From positions 62,001 through 126,000 of the forward strand of contig CAVBBL010000001.1 of NCBI GenBank assembly GCA_963593905.1: a stretch of 64,000 nt of DNA, read 5' to 3'. A program made the position numbers and the translations under genes. Under the pieces are notes generated by a model. The model did not search any database, was not told where the DNA came from, and saw only the letters and a program-made list of their open reading frames with translations. Positions within the stretch are counted from its first letter, which is position 1, and each line of letters begins with the position of its first letter. Shown here in pieces: positions 40,504 to 49,984 of this stretch. Source of the stretch: CAG-791 sp963593905 (GTDB lineage Bacteria; Bacillota; Clostridia; Lachnospirales; Lachnospiraceae).

Positions 40504-42321
40504 ATGAAGATTCATAAAGAGAGAATTGCAGGTCTTCGCCGTGAAATGGCGAAGGAGGGGATAGACTATTATCTGATTACAACGGCCGATTATCATCATT
40601 CGGAATACGTGGCAGATTTTTTCTGTGTCAGGGAGTATTTCTGCGGATTTACAGGATCCAATGGGGATCTGGTGATCGGAAAGGATTTTGCAGGACTTTG
40701 GACGGATGGCAGATATTGGATCCAGGCTGCAGGAGAATTAGAGGAATCAGGTGTCAGCCTGTTTAAAATGGGAGAGAGCGGTGTGCCCACCAGGGAAGAA
40801 TATCTGGCAGATGTGATGGAATCCGGAGATGTTCTTGGCTTTGATGGTCGCTGCGTCACAGTACGGGAAGAGGAGGCGTTGCTGCAACACTTCAAGAAAA
40901 AATCAAAGTCTGTGACACTGCGTCAGGATGCTTTTCTGGCAGACCGTCTTTGGAAAGTGCCGGAGCGGCCGTCTTTGCCCTGCCATCCGATTTTTGTGCT
41001 GCCGCCGGAGAATGCAGGCAAGTCTTTTGGGGAAAAGCTTTCGGAGCTTCGAAGTGCCATGAAGGCAGAGGGGGCAGCGTACTATATTACGGGCAAACTG
41101 GATGATCTGATGTGGCTGACGAATCTTAGAGGCGGAGATATTCCCTGCAATCCGGTGGCTTTAGCCTACGGGTTTTTCTCACAGGAGGAGGCAGTACTTT
41201 TCCTGCAGGGCAAAGAAGTGACGGAGCAGGCACAGGCCTATGCACGGGAGATGGGACTTCTTCTTAAGGAGTATGATGAATTTTCAAATTATCTTGGTGC
41301 GTATGCCTATCAGGGAGCAGTACTCTATGATCCGGCAGATACAGGCTGTAATGTGCGGGAAATCCTATTGGAAAAAGGCGCTGCATTGAAAGAAGGGAAA
41401 AGTCCCCTTGCACTGCCCAAGGCAATCAAGAATGAGACAGAGATCCGAAATCTGAAGGAAGCCTACAGGCAGGATTCCGGTGCGGTTTGCCGCTTCCTGT
41501 ATTGGCTGACAAAGGAGATGGAAAAGGGGAGAGAGGATCTGACAGAGGTGGACGCAGCGGCGTACCTGGATGGGCTGCGTGCACAGCTGCCGGGATATCT
41601 GGAGCTTTCCTTTGATACAATTTCCGCCTATGGCGCCAATGCAGCTATGATGCATTATACGGCGACCCGTGAGCACTGCGCAAAGCTTCGTCCGGAGGGA
41701 ATGCTGCTGGTAGATTCCGGCGGCCAATACATGACCGGCACTACAGATGTCACCAGAACTACGGCACTGGGGCCTGTGACAGAGGAGATGAAACGATCCT
41801 ATACGCTAACGGCGGTGGGAAATCTGGCATTGTTAAATGCAGTGTTTATGAAAGGATGTTCCGGAATCAACCTGGATATTCTCTGCAGGGAGCCCTTATG
41901 GAGCAGAGGCATCGATTATAAATGCGGCACAGGCCACGGGATTGGCTATATTTTGAATGTCCATGAAGGCCCGCACGCCATCCGCTGGCGTGCTATGAAA
42001 AATAACCAGGATCAGCCTATTCTTCCGGGAATGATTGTTTCCGATGAGCCCGGTGTTTATGTGGAGGGAGAGTACGGTATCCGCATAGAGACCATTCTTC
42101 TGTGCACGGAGCGCATGGAGAACGGGGATGGTACATTTTATGGCTTTGAGCCGCTGACCTTTGTCCCTCTGGATAGAAATCTTTTGGATCCACAGTATAT
42201 GAATGAGACGGACAAGAAAAGGCTCAATACCTACCATGCAATGGTTTATGAGAAGGTGGCACCTCTGTTAGAGGAGCAGGAGCGCAGCTGGCTTAAACTA
42301 CAGACAGCTCCCATGGAGTGA
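40504..42321 (+). CDS. Xaa-Pro aminopeptidase (M24B)
   Basis: Removes N-terminal residues preceding Pro. It is 605 aa: three domains as in the eukaryotic XPNPEP1 form, two creatinase-like N-domains (about 1-300) and a pita-bread metallopeptidase domain. The metal ligands are in LVDSGGQYMTGTTDVTRT (two Asp), GTGHGIGY (His), SDEPGVYVEG (Glu) and YGIRIET (Glu). ATG 40504 follows GAGG of the leader element; longer readings run through the element. No signal peptide. Confidence 0.94.
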   Translation: MKIHKERIAGLRREMAKEGIDYYLITTADYHHSEYVADFFCVREYFCGFTGSNGDLVIGKDFAGLWTDGRYWIQAAGELEESGVSLFKMGESGVPTREEYLADVMESGDVLGFDGRCVTVREEEALLQHFKKKSKSVTLRQDAFLADRLWKVPERPSLPCHPIFVLPPENAGKSFGEKLSELRSAMKAEGAAYYITGKLDDLMWLTNLRGGDIPCNPVALAYGFFSQEEAVLFLQGKEVTEQAQAYAREMGLLLKEYDEFSNYLGAYAYQGAVLYDPADTGCNVREILLEKGAALKEGKSPLALPKAIKNETEIRNLKEAYRQDSGAVCRFLYWLTKEMEKGREDLTEVDAAAYLDGLRAQLPGYLELSFDTISAYGANAAMMHYTATREHCAKLRPEGMLLVDSGGQYMTGTTDVTRTTALGPVTEEMKRSYTLTAVGNLALLNAVFMKGCSGINLDILCREPLWSRGIDYKCGTGHGIGYILNVHEGPHAIRWRAMKNNQDQPILPGMIVSDEPGVYVEGEYGIRIETILLCTERMENGDGTFYGFEPLTFVPLDRNLLDPQYMNETDKKRLNTYHAMVYEKVAPLLEEQERSWLKLQTAPME

Positions 42322-42448
42322 GTGGACAGGACGGCTGTGCAGCGTGGAATGCATAGTGTGGAATATATAGCATGATAGGACGATTGTCTTACTGCTGCGT
42401 ACTATTTCCGATAGATGAGGATACACGTCATCTATGTCAGATCGGGTA

Positions 42449-42476
42449 TTTACTTTGCACAGGAAAATGCTATAAT
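42449..42476 (+). promoter_or_regulatory. Promoter of 6S RNA
   Basis: TTTACT (42449-42454), a 16-bp spacer, TATAAT (42471-42476), with a start point near 42483. The 130 bp before it, after the M24 gene, shows no gene. Confidence 0.7.
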
Positions 42477-42482
42477 AAACTC

Positions 42483-42675
42483 ACCTGGGATGTTCGACAA
42501 CTCCCGCCATTTTGAACCTACATTTACTTTAAACGGGAATCTCATATTTCCTGCAAGGATGTCACGCCTTCGGCACTTGTTGCTACGGCAGAGGAAGACA
42601 GAATGGCAGGCTGCGGACACCCACCTGGCTGACCGCTAGGAGTCAAAACCGGGAAACGGCATTCCGGGCAAATAA
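42483..42675 (+). ncRNA. ssrS: 6S RNA
   Basis: RNA of about 190 nt that would mimic an open promoter and hold sigma-A RNA polymerase. The 5' part CTGGGATGTTCGACAA resembles the GAUGUUCG start of known 6S RNAs and pairs with a 3' part CGGCATTCCGGG. A bulged region with TTTGAACCTACAT is opposite GGCAGGCTGCGG, and a long apical hairpin spans about 42540-42600 with loop CCTTCGG. It has its own promoter and terminator. A 74-codon open frame across it lacks any ribosome site. Confidence 0.75.
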
Positions 42676-42681
42676 AAAAAT

Positions 42682-42721
42682 AAAAGCACACAGGAGAGAT
42701 ATTTCCTGTGTGCTTTTTTTG
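42682..42721 (+). terminator. Terminator of 6S RNA
   Basis: AAAGCACACAGGA / TCCTGTGTGCTTT with seven T. Confidence 0.93.
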
Positions 42722-42795
42722 TAAAGAGACAGAAAGATTTCTTTAGACTTACACTTTATTCGCTGTTCCCTCTTCTGTAGGTACACGTATCCATT

Positions 42796-44040
42796 TTACC
42801 GCTGCAGCTTAGCCTCAGATTTTCTGTGGAACGCAGTAATCTTGCGCGACAGGTCACAGAAGGCCCAGGCAATGCACATGCCGGCGGCAATGCCGATGGC
42901 ACACAGCAAGGTAGTAAGACCATAGCCGGCTGCAAGGGATGCGTGCCCTTCTACGATCTCTTGCATACAGTAGTAGAGAGTACGCCCCGGTACCAGAGTC
43001 ACCACGGAGGTAATAAAGATAGGGGTGGAAGGAAGACGGCAGACTCTGGCGACAATCTCTGCGTAAATGGCAACGCAAAGACTGGAAAGAAGGGAAGGTA
43101 CAAACACATTGGAAGTATAAAAATGCTGGCAGGACAGATAGACAGACCAGCATATAAGGCCTCCGAAAAAGGCATGAATCAGATGTCGCCACCGGGAGTG
43201 AAATACCAGAGCGAAGCCGAGGGAACCAAGAGAACTGGTCAGCAGCTGCATCCAGATTGACTGTCCCTGCGTAGGAACGGCGCTGTTTTTAAATATCCAG
43301 ATGGCGGCGATAAATCCTAATGCCAGGATAGCGGCGATCAATAGCGCCTCGATGAGTCGCATACAGCCGGATAGAATATCTCCCAGCAGCAGATCCCGAA
43401 AGCCATTGGTAAACATAATGCCGGGAATAAGCAGCATGATATCGCCGATCATGACAGCGTCCATGTGAAGTGCGGGAAACAGATGTACCAGCAGGCAGAT
43501 CACACTGCCTGTGCAAAGAGATGCCAGAAGCTGATAAATAGCTGTATTCATACAAAAGGGTGCCAGATATTTCTGCAGAGCCCAGATCAGAATACCTACT
43601 AATGCAGCGGCCAGAGCGTCGATCATATTTCCGCCGAAAAAAATAGAAAAGGAAAAGGTTACCAGGATACAGCCGGACAGAAGCTTTAAAGACGATACCT
43701 TTTCATTTCGTATCTCCCTGACTGCGTGACAAAGAGCAGCAGGCTCTATGGGGGCAGTACATACCTGACGGCTCAGGGCATTTAATTTTTCCAGCTTGAT
43801 AAAGTCATTGCTGGAGAGCTTGGGAACCCGCCTGGTCTGGGTAAAAGACTGCCCGTCTGCCAGCTCTATGGTAAGAACGATGCAGGATGTAACGATGAAA
43901 ACATTCATGCCAACGGCACCATAGGCGTAGCCAATGCGCCGAAGCGTATCCTCGGCCCGGTAAATCTCCGCACCGCTGTCAAGCAGCGCTTCCCCCATAT
44001 CCAACAGTGCCCGCATAAGGAGCTTATCTTCATTTATCAT
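42796..44040 (-). CDS. ThrE-type threonine/serine exporter
   Basis: A 414-aa protein with an N-terminal cytoplasmic domain (about 1-115, LLDMGEALLDSGAEIYRAEDTL and VFIVTSCIVLTI, typical of ThrE/YjjP) and about ten membrane segments, so the YjjP and YjjB halves are fused in one chain. It exports Thr, Ser or small related compounds by proton motive force in studied members. Start ATG at 44040; the site AGGTTCC before it is weak. It is opposite to the 6S RNA gene. Confidence 0.87.
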   Translation of the reverse strand: MINEDKLLMRALLDMGEALLDSGAEIYRAEDTLRRIGYAYGAVGMNVFIVTSCIVLTIELADGQSFTQTRRVPKLSSNDFIKLEKLNALSRQVCTAPIEPAALCHAVREIRNEKVSSLKLLSGCILVTFSFSIFFGGNMIDALAAALVGILIWALQKYLAPFCMNTAIYQLLASLCTGSVICLLVHLFPALHMDAVMIGDIMLLIPGIMFTNGFRDLLLGDILSGCMRLIEALLIAAILALGFIAAIWIFKNSAVPTQGQSIWMQLLTSSLGSLGFALVFHSRWRHLIHAFFGGLICWSVYLSCQHFYTSNVFVPSLLSSLCVAIYAEIVARVCRLPSTPIFITSVVTLVPGRTLYYCMQEIVEGHASLAAGYGLTTLLCAIGIAAGMCIAWAFCDLSRKITAFHRKSEAKLQR

Positions 44041-44162
44041 CCGTTAGGAACCTCCAGCTGTATTATTTCGTAGTGATTATACTATGATAAAAGATAAGAA
44101 TAGAAAACAAAAGCGGTAAAGACTGGCAGAGACTAAAAAATACATGGGGTTATATAAAAATG

Positions 44163-44180
44163 TATATAAAATTTTATATA
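44163..44180. other. 18-bp AT palindrome in the thrE-type/symporter gap
   Basis: TATATAAAATTTTATATA is a perfect palindrome inside a 328-bp AT-rich gap between divergent genes. Downstream at about 44213 are TTGCTT and TAAAAT boxes that could serve the symporter. No gene is seen in the gap. Confidence 0.5.
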
Positions 44181-44368
44181 ATTTTATAAAAAGCACGGAG
44201 AAACAACACGTTTTGCTTGATTTTCCGTGGCGTATGCTTAAAATATAAAAAGTCTGTTAAAAATAGATAAAGGATTCCGCTCGGGAATGACAGAAAACCT
44301 TTTCATTCTCAGCCATTGTCCTTTGAAGTCTGAACAGCATTTATTATACAGAAAGCGGAGGAAGAGCA

Positions 44369-45802
44369 GTGCAGAAATTAAAACATGAACCGTCTTATTA
44401 TGAGACAACCAAATTCAAGTGGAGACAAAGAATCGGCTTCGGTATCAGCGATTATGCTTGTAATCTGGCATATCTGCTGGCAAACACCTATCTGCTGTTT
44501 TATTACACCAACTGTGCAGGACTAGACGCCGGCGCAGTGGGATTTATGTTTGTAGTGACCAAGTTCATCGACGCCCTGACTGATTATATGGTGGGCGCTA
44601 TGATCGACCGTACCAATACCAAGATGGGTCGTTATCGCCCCTGGATGCTCTACGGTGCACCGGTACTGGCCGTCGGTATGGTACTGCTTTTCTCCGTTCC
44701 GACAGAATGGAATGCAGGTGCAAAGCTGGCATGGGCTTACATCACCTATATCATTTTCTCCTTCGGTTACACTTTGGTGAATATTCCTATGGGTCCTGTG
44801 GTTTCCTCCCTGTCTGCTTCTGCGACAGAGAGAACAAAGATTTCCACCACTCGTACCGTATTTTCCAACTTAGGCTCTCTGACATCATCTCTGTTCGTGC
44901 TGCCTATGGTTTACTTCTTCTCCGGATCTAAGGATGCCACAGGTTCTGCTTTAGCAGTTGGCTATCGCAACACCAATATCGTGCTGGGTATCATCGTAAT
45001 TGTCATCATGGCCATTTGCGTGGCATGTATCGTGGAAATCAATCCTCCTACACAGAGTGTTGAGAAGACTTCTCTGTTAAAGGATATCGGCAGCCTTGTG
45101 AAGAATAAGTACTATGTTATGTTCCTGGGAGAGGTCTTCTTCCTGTTCCTCGGCTACCTGAGCATGTACGGTGCTATGCAGTATTATTACACCTATATCG
45201 TAGGCAATGTTAGCGGCATGTCCCTGGCACTGACACTGCTGACCTTATTGGCCATCCCTACCATGATTCTGGCAGCTTTCTTAAATGGCAAGGGTATTGC
45301 CAAGATTAAGCTGATTCAGTTCGGTGCTATTGTAGACGTAGTTGGTTTTGCAATCCTGTTCTTTACCGCTAATGGAACAATCGCAACCCTGGCGCTTGGC
45401 CTCATCGGTCTTGGCTTTGGTTTCCGTTCCAGCATGTTCTTCTCCATGATGCCTGATATCTTTGACTACACAGAGTGGCAGGTGGGCAGAAACCTTGGCG
45501 GCACCCAGAATGCTATTCAGGGCTTTGTAAACAAGCTCTCCTCTGCAGCAGCATCTGCAATCGTTTCCGCACTGTTAGTGTGGGGCAATTATAGTCCGGA
45601 GGAGATGAATGCAGCAATGGCAGCCGGCGGCAGTATCGCTGAGCTTTTCCCGAAGTCCTATACTGCAATCAACTTTGCATTCGGTGGTCTGGCACTGGTA
45701 GCTACTGTCCTTTCCATCGTGGTGCTTCTGCCTTATGATCTGGACAAGAAGTATCCTCAGATCCGCGCAGAGTTAAACGAGCGTCAGGCTAAGAATAATT
45801 AA
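44369..45802 (+). CDS. GPH-family sugar:cation symporter
   Basis: A 477-aa transporter with 12 membrane segments, related to MelB, LacS and UidB. The motif DALTDYMVGAMIDRTNTKMGRYRPW after helix 2 is diagnostic. It takes up a glycoside with Na+ or H+; the substrate is not predictable. The start codon is GTG 44369 with GCGGAGGAAG before it. No glycosidase or IIA domain is linked. Confidence 0.9.
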   Translation: MQKLKHEPSYYETTKFKWRQRIGFGISDYACNLAYLLANTYLLFYYTNCAGLDAGAVGFMFVVTKFIDALTDYMVGAMIDRTNTKMGRYRPWMLYGAPVLAVGMVLLFSVPTEWNAGAKLAWAYITYIIFSFGYTLVNIPMGPVVSSLSASATERTKISTTRTVFSNLGSLTSSLFVLPMVYFFSGSKDATGSALAVGYRNTNIVLGIIVIVIMAICVACIVEINPPTQSVEKTSLLKDIGSLVKNKYYVMFLGEVFFLFLGYLSMYGAMQYYYTYIVGNVSGMSLALTLLTLLAIPTMILAAFLNGKGIAKIKLIQFGAIVDVVGFAILFFTANGTIATLALGLIGLGFGFRSSMFFSMMPDIFDYTEWQVGRNLGGTQNAIQGFVNKLSSAAASAIVSALLVWGNYSPEEMNAAMAAGGSIAELFPKSYTAINFAFGGLALVATVLSIVVLLPYDLDKKYPQIRAELNERQAKNN

Positions 45803-45823
45803 TTAGGAAATGCAAAATAATAG

Positions 45824-45866
45824 AAGAGACATTTACTCATGAAAATGGGCAGATGTCTCTTTTTGT
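45824..45866 (+). terminator. Terminator after the symporter gene
   Basis: AGAGACAT / ATGTCTCT with a 20-nt loop, then TTTTTG. Confidence 0.8.
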
Positions 45867-45922
45867 GCTTCAAACCTACTGTTTTAGGATTGTGATATTT
45901 GGCATTCTTATTCAGTTCACAA

Positions 45923-45951
45923 TTGACTTTTATTCCTTTAGCTACTAAAAT
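45923..45951 (+). promoter_or_regulatory. Sigma-A promoter of the T-box-pheST unit
   Basis: TTGACT (45923-45928), a 17-bp spacer, TAAAAT (45946-45951). Confidence 0.85.
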
Positions 45952-45957
45952 GAAAGG

Positions 45958-46246
45958 CAGGCTTGCAGAGCCATTCTAAAAACAAATAAATGCACTGATG
46001 GTGTTGCAGCGAACTGTTTTCCAGCAGAGAGAGGAAGTCGTCGGCTGAGAGCTTCCTTTGGTTCAGACAGTTAGTCAATTTCGCACCGGAGCAGCGCGGG
46101 GGAAAGTAAGTAGTTCGCGCCGGAGGATGCCCGTTACGCATCGAGAGTGTCCGCACAGGAGTTGTATGTCTGTGTGGGAACATGGGTGGTACCGCGGAAA
46201 TGACTTTTCGTCCCAGATGTCCGAGAGGATGTCTGGGATTTTTTGT
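45958..46246 (+). promoter_or_regulatory. T-box riboswitch, phenylalanine type
   Basis: Leader that reads uncharged tRNA. Stem I carries AGAGAGGAAG, GTCGTCGGCTGAGAG and CTTCC. The specifier loop GGTTCAGA offers UUC (Phe) followed by a purine. The T-box GGGTGGTACCGCGG lies at 46184-46197. The terminator CCCAGATGTCC-GAGA-GGATGTCTGGG with a T run ends at about 46246. Uncharged tRNA-Phe should favour the antiterminator and turn pheST on. Confidence 0.95.
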
Positions 46247-46336
46247 GCACTGATTTTATGGCCGCACAGCATTGGCCCGGCACATGCTTTTTCGGCAAAG
46301 CAAAAGGCAGGAAGTGGAAAGGAGAAATCAAAAGAT

Positions 46337-47359
46337 ATGATCAGAGATGAACTGGACAGGATCAAACAGGAGGCTATGGAGTCTCTGGGCAAGGCAGAGA
46401 CACTGGAGATCCTCAATGATGTGCGTGTGGGTGTGCTTGGAAAAAAAGGTAAGCTGACAGGCATTTTAAAGAGCATGAAGGATGTAGCACCGGAGGATCG
46501 TCCGAAGGTAGGACAGATGGTCAATTCTGTCCGTGAAGAGATCGAAGGTGCTTTGCAGGAAGCGCAAAAGGAAATGGAGCACCGGGTGCAGGAGGCACGT
46601 CTGCAGAAGGAAGTCATCGATGTGACTCTGCCTGCTAAAAAGAATCCCGTAGGTCACAGTCATCCCAATACCGTAGCACTTAAGGAAGTGGAGAGAGTCT
46701 TCATCGGTATGGGCTATGAAGTGGTAGAGGGACCGGAGGTAGAGAAGGATTACTATAACTTCGAGGCGCTGAACATCCCGGCTAATCATCCGGCTAAGGA
46801 TGAGCAGGATACCTTCTATATCAATGGGGATATTCTCCTGCGCACCCAGACTTCTTCCACGCAGATCCATGAAATGGAAAAGGGCAGAATGCCGATCCGC
46901 ATGATTGCACCGGGACGTGTGTACCGCTCCGACGCTGTAGATGCTACCCACTCCCCCAGCTTCCATCAGGTGGAGGGACTTGTGGTGGATAAAAATATCA
47001 CCTTCGCAGATTTAAAGGGTACCCTGCAGGAGTTCTCCAGAGAACTCTTCGGACAGGAAACAAAGGTGCGTTTCCGTCCCCATCATTTCCCTTTTACAGA
47101 GCCCAGCGCAGAGATGGATGTGAGTTGCTTTAAGTGCGGCGGCACGGGCTGCCGATTCTGTAAGGGATCCGGCTGGATCGAGATCCTTGGCTGCGGCATG
47201 GTACATCCCCATGTGCTGGAGATGAGCGGCATCGATCCCAAGGAGTATACAGGCTTTGCCTTTGGTGTAGGTCTGGAACGTATCGCTTTGCTGAAATATG
47301 AGATCGACGATATGCGTCTTCTTTATGAAAACGATATTCGCTTCTTAAAACAGTTCTGA
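46337..47359 (+). CDS. pheS: Phenylalanyl-tRNA synthetase alpha chain
   Basis: Catalytic subunit of the alpha2-beta2 enzyme, 340 aa. The N-terminal coiled coil (about 1-85) binds tRNA. Motif 2 is RVYRSDAVDATHSPSFHQVEG and motif 3 is FGVGLERIAL. CFKCGGTGC lies before motif 3. ATG 46337 follows AAAGGAGAAA; a longer frame from 46058 runs through the T-box and is not real. Regulated by the T-box. Confidence 0.97.
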   Translation: MIRDELDRIKQEAMESLGKAETLEILNDVRVGVLGKKGKLTGILKSMKDVAPEDRPKVGQMVNSVREEIEGALQEAQKEMEHRVQEARLQKEVIDVTLPAKKNPVGHSHPNTVALKEVERVFIGMGYEVVEGPEVEKDYYNFEALNIPANHPAKDEQDTFYINGDILLRTQTSSTQIHEMEKGRMPIRMIAPGRVYRSDAVDATHSPSFHQVEGLVVDKNITFADLKGTLQEFSRELFGQETKVRFRPHHFPFTEPSAEMDVSCFKCGGTGCRFCKGSGWIEILGCGMVHPHVLEMSGIDPKEYTGFAFGVGLERIALLKYEIDDMRLLYENDIRFLKQF

Positions 47360-47450
47360 TAGTAAACGGATACAGAATTTGAAAATGAAGAGCGGCGATT
47401 GAATAATAGGCGATTGCAATAAATATAAGATAAAGATTGGAGTGAAACAG

Positions 47451-49958
47451 ATGAATACACCACTTTCATGGATAAAGGCCTATGTGCCCGGATTAGACTG
47501 CACAGATCAGGAATACAGTGATCGCATGACATTGACCGGAACGAAGGTAGAGGGATTTGATAAGCTGGATCGCAACCTGGAAAAAATCGTGGTAGGTAAG
47601 ATCCTTTCTGTAGAGAAGCATCCGGATGCTGATAAGCTGGTAATCTGCCAGGTGGATATCGGCACGGAAAAGCTGCAGATTGTCACCGGTGCACCCAACG
47701 TAGCAGAGGGACAGTTGGTGCCGGTAGTGTTAGACGGCGGCAAGGTAGCCGGCGGCCACGACGGCGGCCCTCTGCCGGAGAAAGGCATTAAGATCAAGGC
47801 GGGTAAGCTTCGGGGCGTGCCTTCCAACGGCATGATGTGTGCCATCGAGGAGTTGGGAAGAGATGCCAATCTTTATCCCGATGCACCGGAAAACGGCATC
47901 TATGTATTTTCAGAAAATCAGGGCCCGGAGTCCGAAAGGGAGAGTCAGAAGCTTTTAGAGAGCGGCGAGGCAGGCACGGAGCAGGCAAAAGAAATGCATG
48001 CCTTAAAGCCCGGCGCCGATGCACTGGAGGAGCTTGGCCTTCACGATACGATCTTTGAATATGAGATCACCTCTAACCGTGTGGATTGCTATAGTATTCT
48101 GGGCATTGCCAGAGAGGCGGCAGTGACCTTTGACCGTCCCTTCACACCCCCGGTAGTCGTGGTCAATGAGAGCGATAAAAAGACAGCAGATATGGTCAAG
48201 GTATCCGTAGAAGCACCGGATCTGTGCAGCCGCTATGTGGCAAGAGTGTGCACAGATATTAAGATTGGCCCCAGCCCTCGCTGGATGCAGCAGCGCCTGG
48301 CTAACAGCGGCATTCGTCCTATCAACAATCTGGTGGATATTACAAACTATGTGATGCTGGAGTATGGGCAGCCTATGCACGCTTATGACCTGGATACCGT
48401 AGCCGGCCATGAGATTATCGTTCGCAGAGCCAAGGACGGAGATACCTTCCAGACTCTGGACGGACAGGAGAGAAAGCTGGATCGTGACGTATTGATGATC
48501 TGCGACGGTGAAAAGGAAATCGGTATCGCCGGTATTATGGGCGGTGAAAACAGTAAGATCACGGACAATGTAAAGACGGTGCTCTTTGAGGCGGCTACCT
48601 TTGATGGCACCAACATCCGTAAATCTGCAAAGAGAATCGGCCTTCGCACCGATGCTTCCGGTATTTTCGAAAAAGGACTGGATCCTAACAATGCACTGGC
48701 TGCCATGAATCGTGCCTGCCAGCTTATGGATGAGCTGGGCTGCGGCAAGGTGGCACAGGGTGTGGTGGATGTATGCGCACCCATTAAGGAACTGACTCGT
48801 ATTCCCTTTGAGCCGGCGCGAATCAATGCCCTCCTCGGCACCTCTATTGCACCGGAGCAGATGCTGGAGATCTTTACCAAGCTGGAGCTTGGCTATGATG
48901 CGGAGAAACAGGAAGTTGTTGTTCCCAGCTTCCGTCAGGATTTAAAGGAAAACTGCGATCTGGCAGAGGAAGTAGCTCGCTTTACCGGTTATGACAATGT
49001 GCCTATGACATTGCCCTCTTCCAGTGCTACCATGGGCGGTATTTCCAAGAAGATGCGTGTTCTGGATGTGGCAGAAGAGGTGGCACGCTTTAGCGGCTTC
49101 TCGGAGTCCATGACCTATTCCTTTGAGAGCCCGAAGGTGTTTGATAAGTTAAAGCTGGCAGAGGACGCACCGGAGAGAGAAGCTATTCGCATTGCCAATC
49201 CTCTGGGCGAGGATTTCTCTGTGATGCGCACTACGCCTTTAAATGGTATGCTCACCAGCCTTGCTACCAATTATAACCGTCGTAACAAGGACGTGCGTCT
49301 CTTTGAAGCTGCCAATGTATACATTCCCAAGGCGCTTCCTCTGACAGAACTGCCGGATGAGCGGGGAGAGTTTACACTGGGTATGTACGGCGAAGGTGCA
49401 GACTTCTTTACTATGAAAGGCGTGGCAGAGGAGATTCTTGCAGCGCTGGGTATGAAGAAACAGATGCAGTGCGATCCTGATGCGGGAAAGCCTTTCCTGC
49501 ATCCCGGCCGTCAGGCAAAGCTTATTTATGACGGTACAGTCATCGGTTATTTAGGTGAGGTGCATCCGGATGTGCTTTCCGCATACGGCATCGGTGACCG
49601 TGCGATCATCGCGGTATTGGATATGCCGGAGATTCTCGAGTTTGCAGATTTTGATCACCACTATGAGGGTATCGCCAAGTATCCTGCAGTGACCCGTGAT
49701 ATCAGTATGCTGGTGCCTAAGAAGGTGCTTGCAGGACAGATTGAGAAGGTGATTCGTGAAAAGGGCGGCCATAGCCTGGAGTCCTATCATCTTTTCGATA
49801 TCTATGAAGGTGCGCAGATCGGCGAGGATCACAAGTCCATGGCTTACAGCCTGACCTTCCGGAATAAGGAAAAGACCTTGGAGGATGCAGAAGTAACCCG
49901 GGCAATGGAAAAGATTTTAAAAGGTTTGGAAGAACTGGGCATCGAACTTCGTAAATGA
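47451..49958 (+). CDS. pheT: Phenylalanyl-tRNA synthetase beta chain
   Basis: 835 aa, with an N-terminal tRNA-binding OB domain (about 40-150, VGKILSVEKHPDADKLVICQVD), the B3/B4 editing domain (about 215-390), B5, the catalytic-like core and a C-terminal anticodon-binding FDX-ACB domain (about 742-835, KYPAVTRDISMLV). The region around residues 145-190 contains an unusual acidic insert ending MHALKPGADAL. ATG 47451 follows GGAG at 8 bp; GTG 47442 overlaps that site and is unlikely. Second gene of the T-box operon. Confidence 0.97.
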   Translation: MNTPLSWIKAYVPGLDCTDQEYSDRMTLTGTKVEGFDKLDRNLEKIVVGKILSVEKHPDADKLVICQVDIGTEKLQIVTGAPNVAEGQLVPVVLDGGKVAGGHDGGPLPEKGIKIKAGKLRGVPSNGMMCAIEELGRDANLYPDAPENGIYVFSENQGPESERESQKLLESGEAGTEQAKEMHALKPGADALEELGLHDTIFEYEITSNRVDCYSILGIAREAAVTFDRPFTPPVVVVNESDKKTADMVKVSVEAPDLCSRYVARVCTDIKIGPSPRWMQQRLANSGIRPINNLVDITNYVMLEYGQPMHAYDLDTVAGHEIIVRRAKDGDTFQTLDGQERKLDRDVLMICDGEKEIGIAGIMGGENSKITDNVKTVLFEAATFDGTNIRKSAKRIGLRTDASGIFEKGLDPNNALAAMNRACQLMDELGCGKVAQGVVDVCAPIKELTRIPFEPARINALLGTSIAPEQMLEIFTKLELGYDAEKQEVVVPSFRQDLKENCDLAEEVARFTGYDNVPMTLPSSSATMGGISKKMRVLDVAEEVARFSGFSESMTYSFESPKVFDKLKLAEDAPEREAIRIANPLGEDFSVMRTTPLNGMLTSLATNYNRRNKDVRLFEAANVYIPKALPLTELPDERGEFTLGMYGEGADFFTMKGVAEEILAALGMKKQMQCDPDAGKPFLHPGRQAKLIYDGTVIGYLGEVHPDVLSAYGIGDRAIIAVLDMPEILEFADFDHHYEGIAKYPAVTRDISMLVPKKVLAGQIEKVIREKGGHSLESYHLFDIYEGAQIGEDHKSMAYSLTFRNKEKTLEDAEVTRAMEKILKGLEELGIELRK

Positions 49959-49984
49959 TTTATAGGCGGCAAGGAGCGGCGAAA

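Noticed and set aside
42415..42639. A 74-codon open frame
   Set aside because: It lies on the 6S RNA candidate and its promoter, has no ribosome site and shows no protein-like features.
46058..46336. N-terminal extension of PheS
   Set aside because: It would be translated through the T-box and its terminator; the family starts at MIRDELDRIKQEA.
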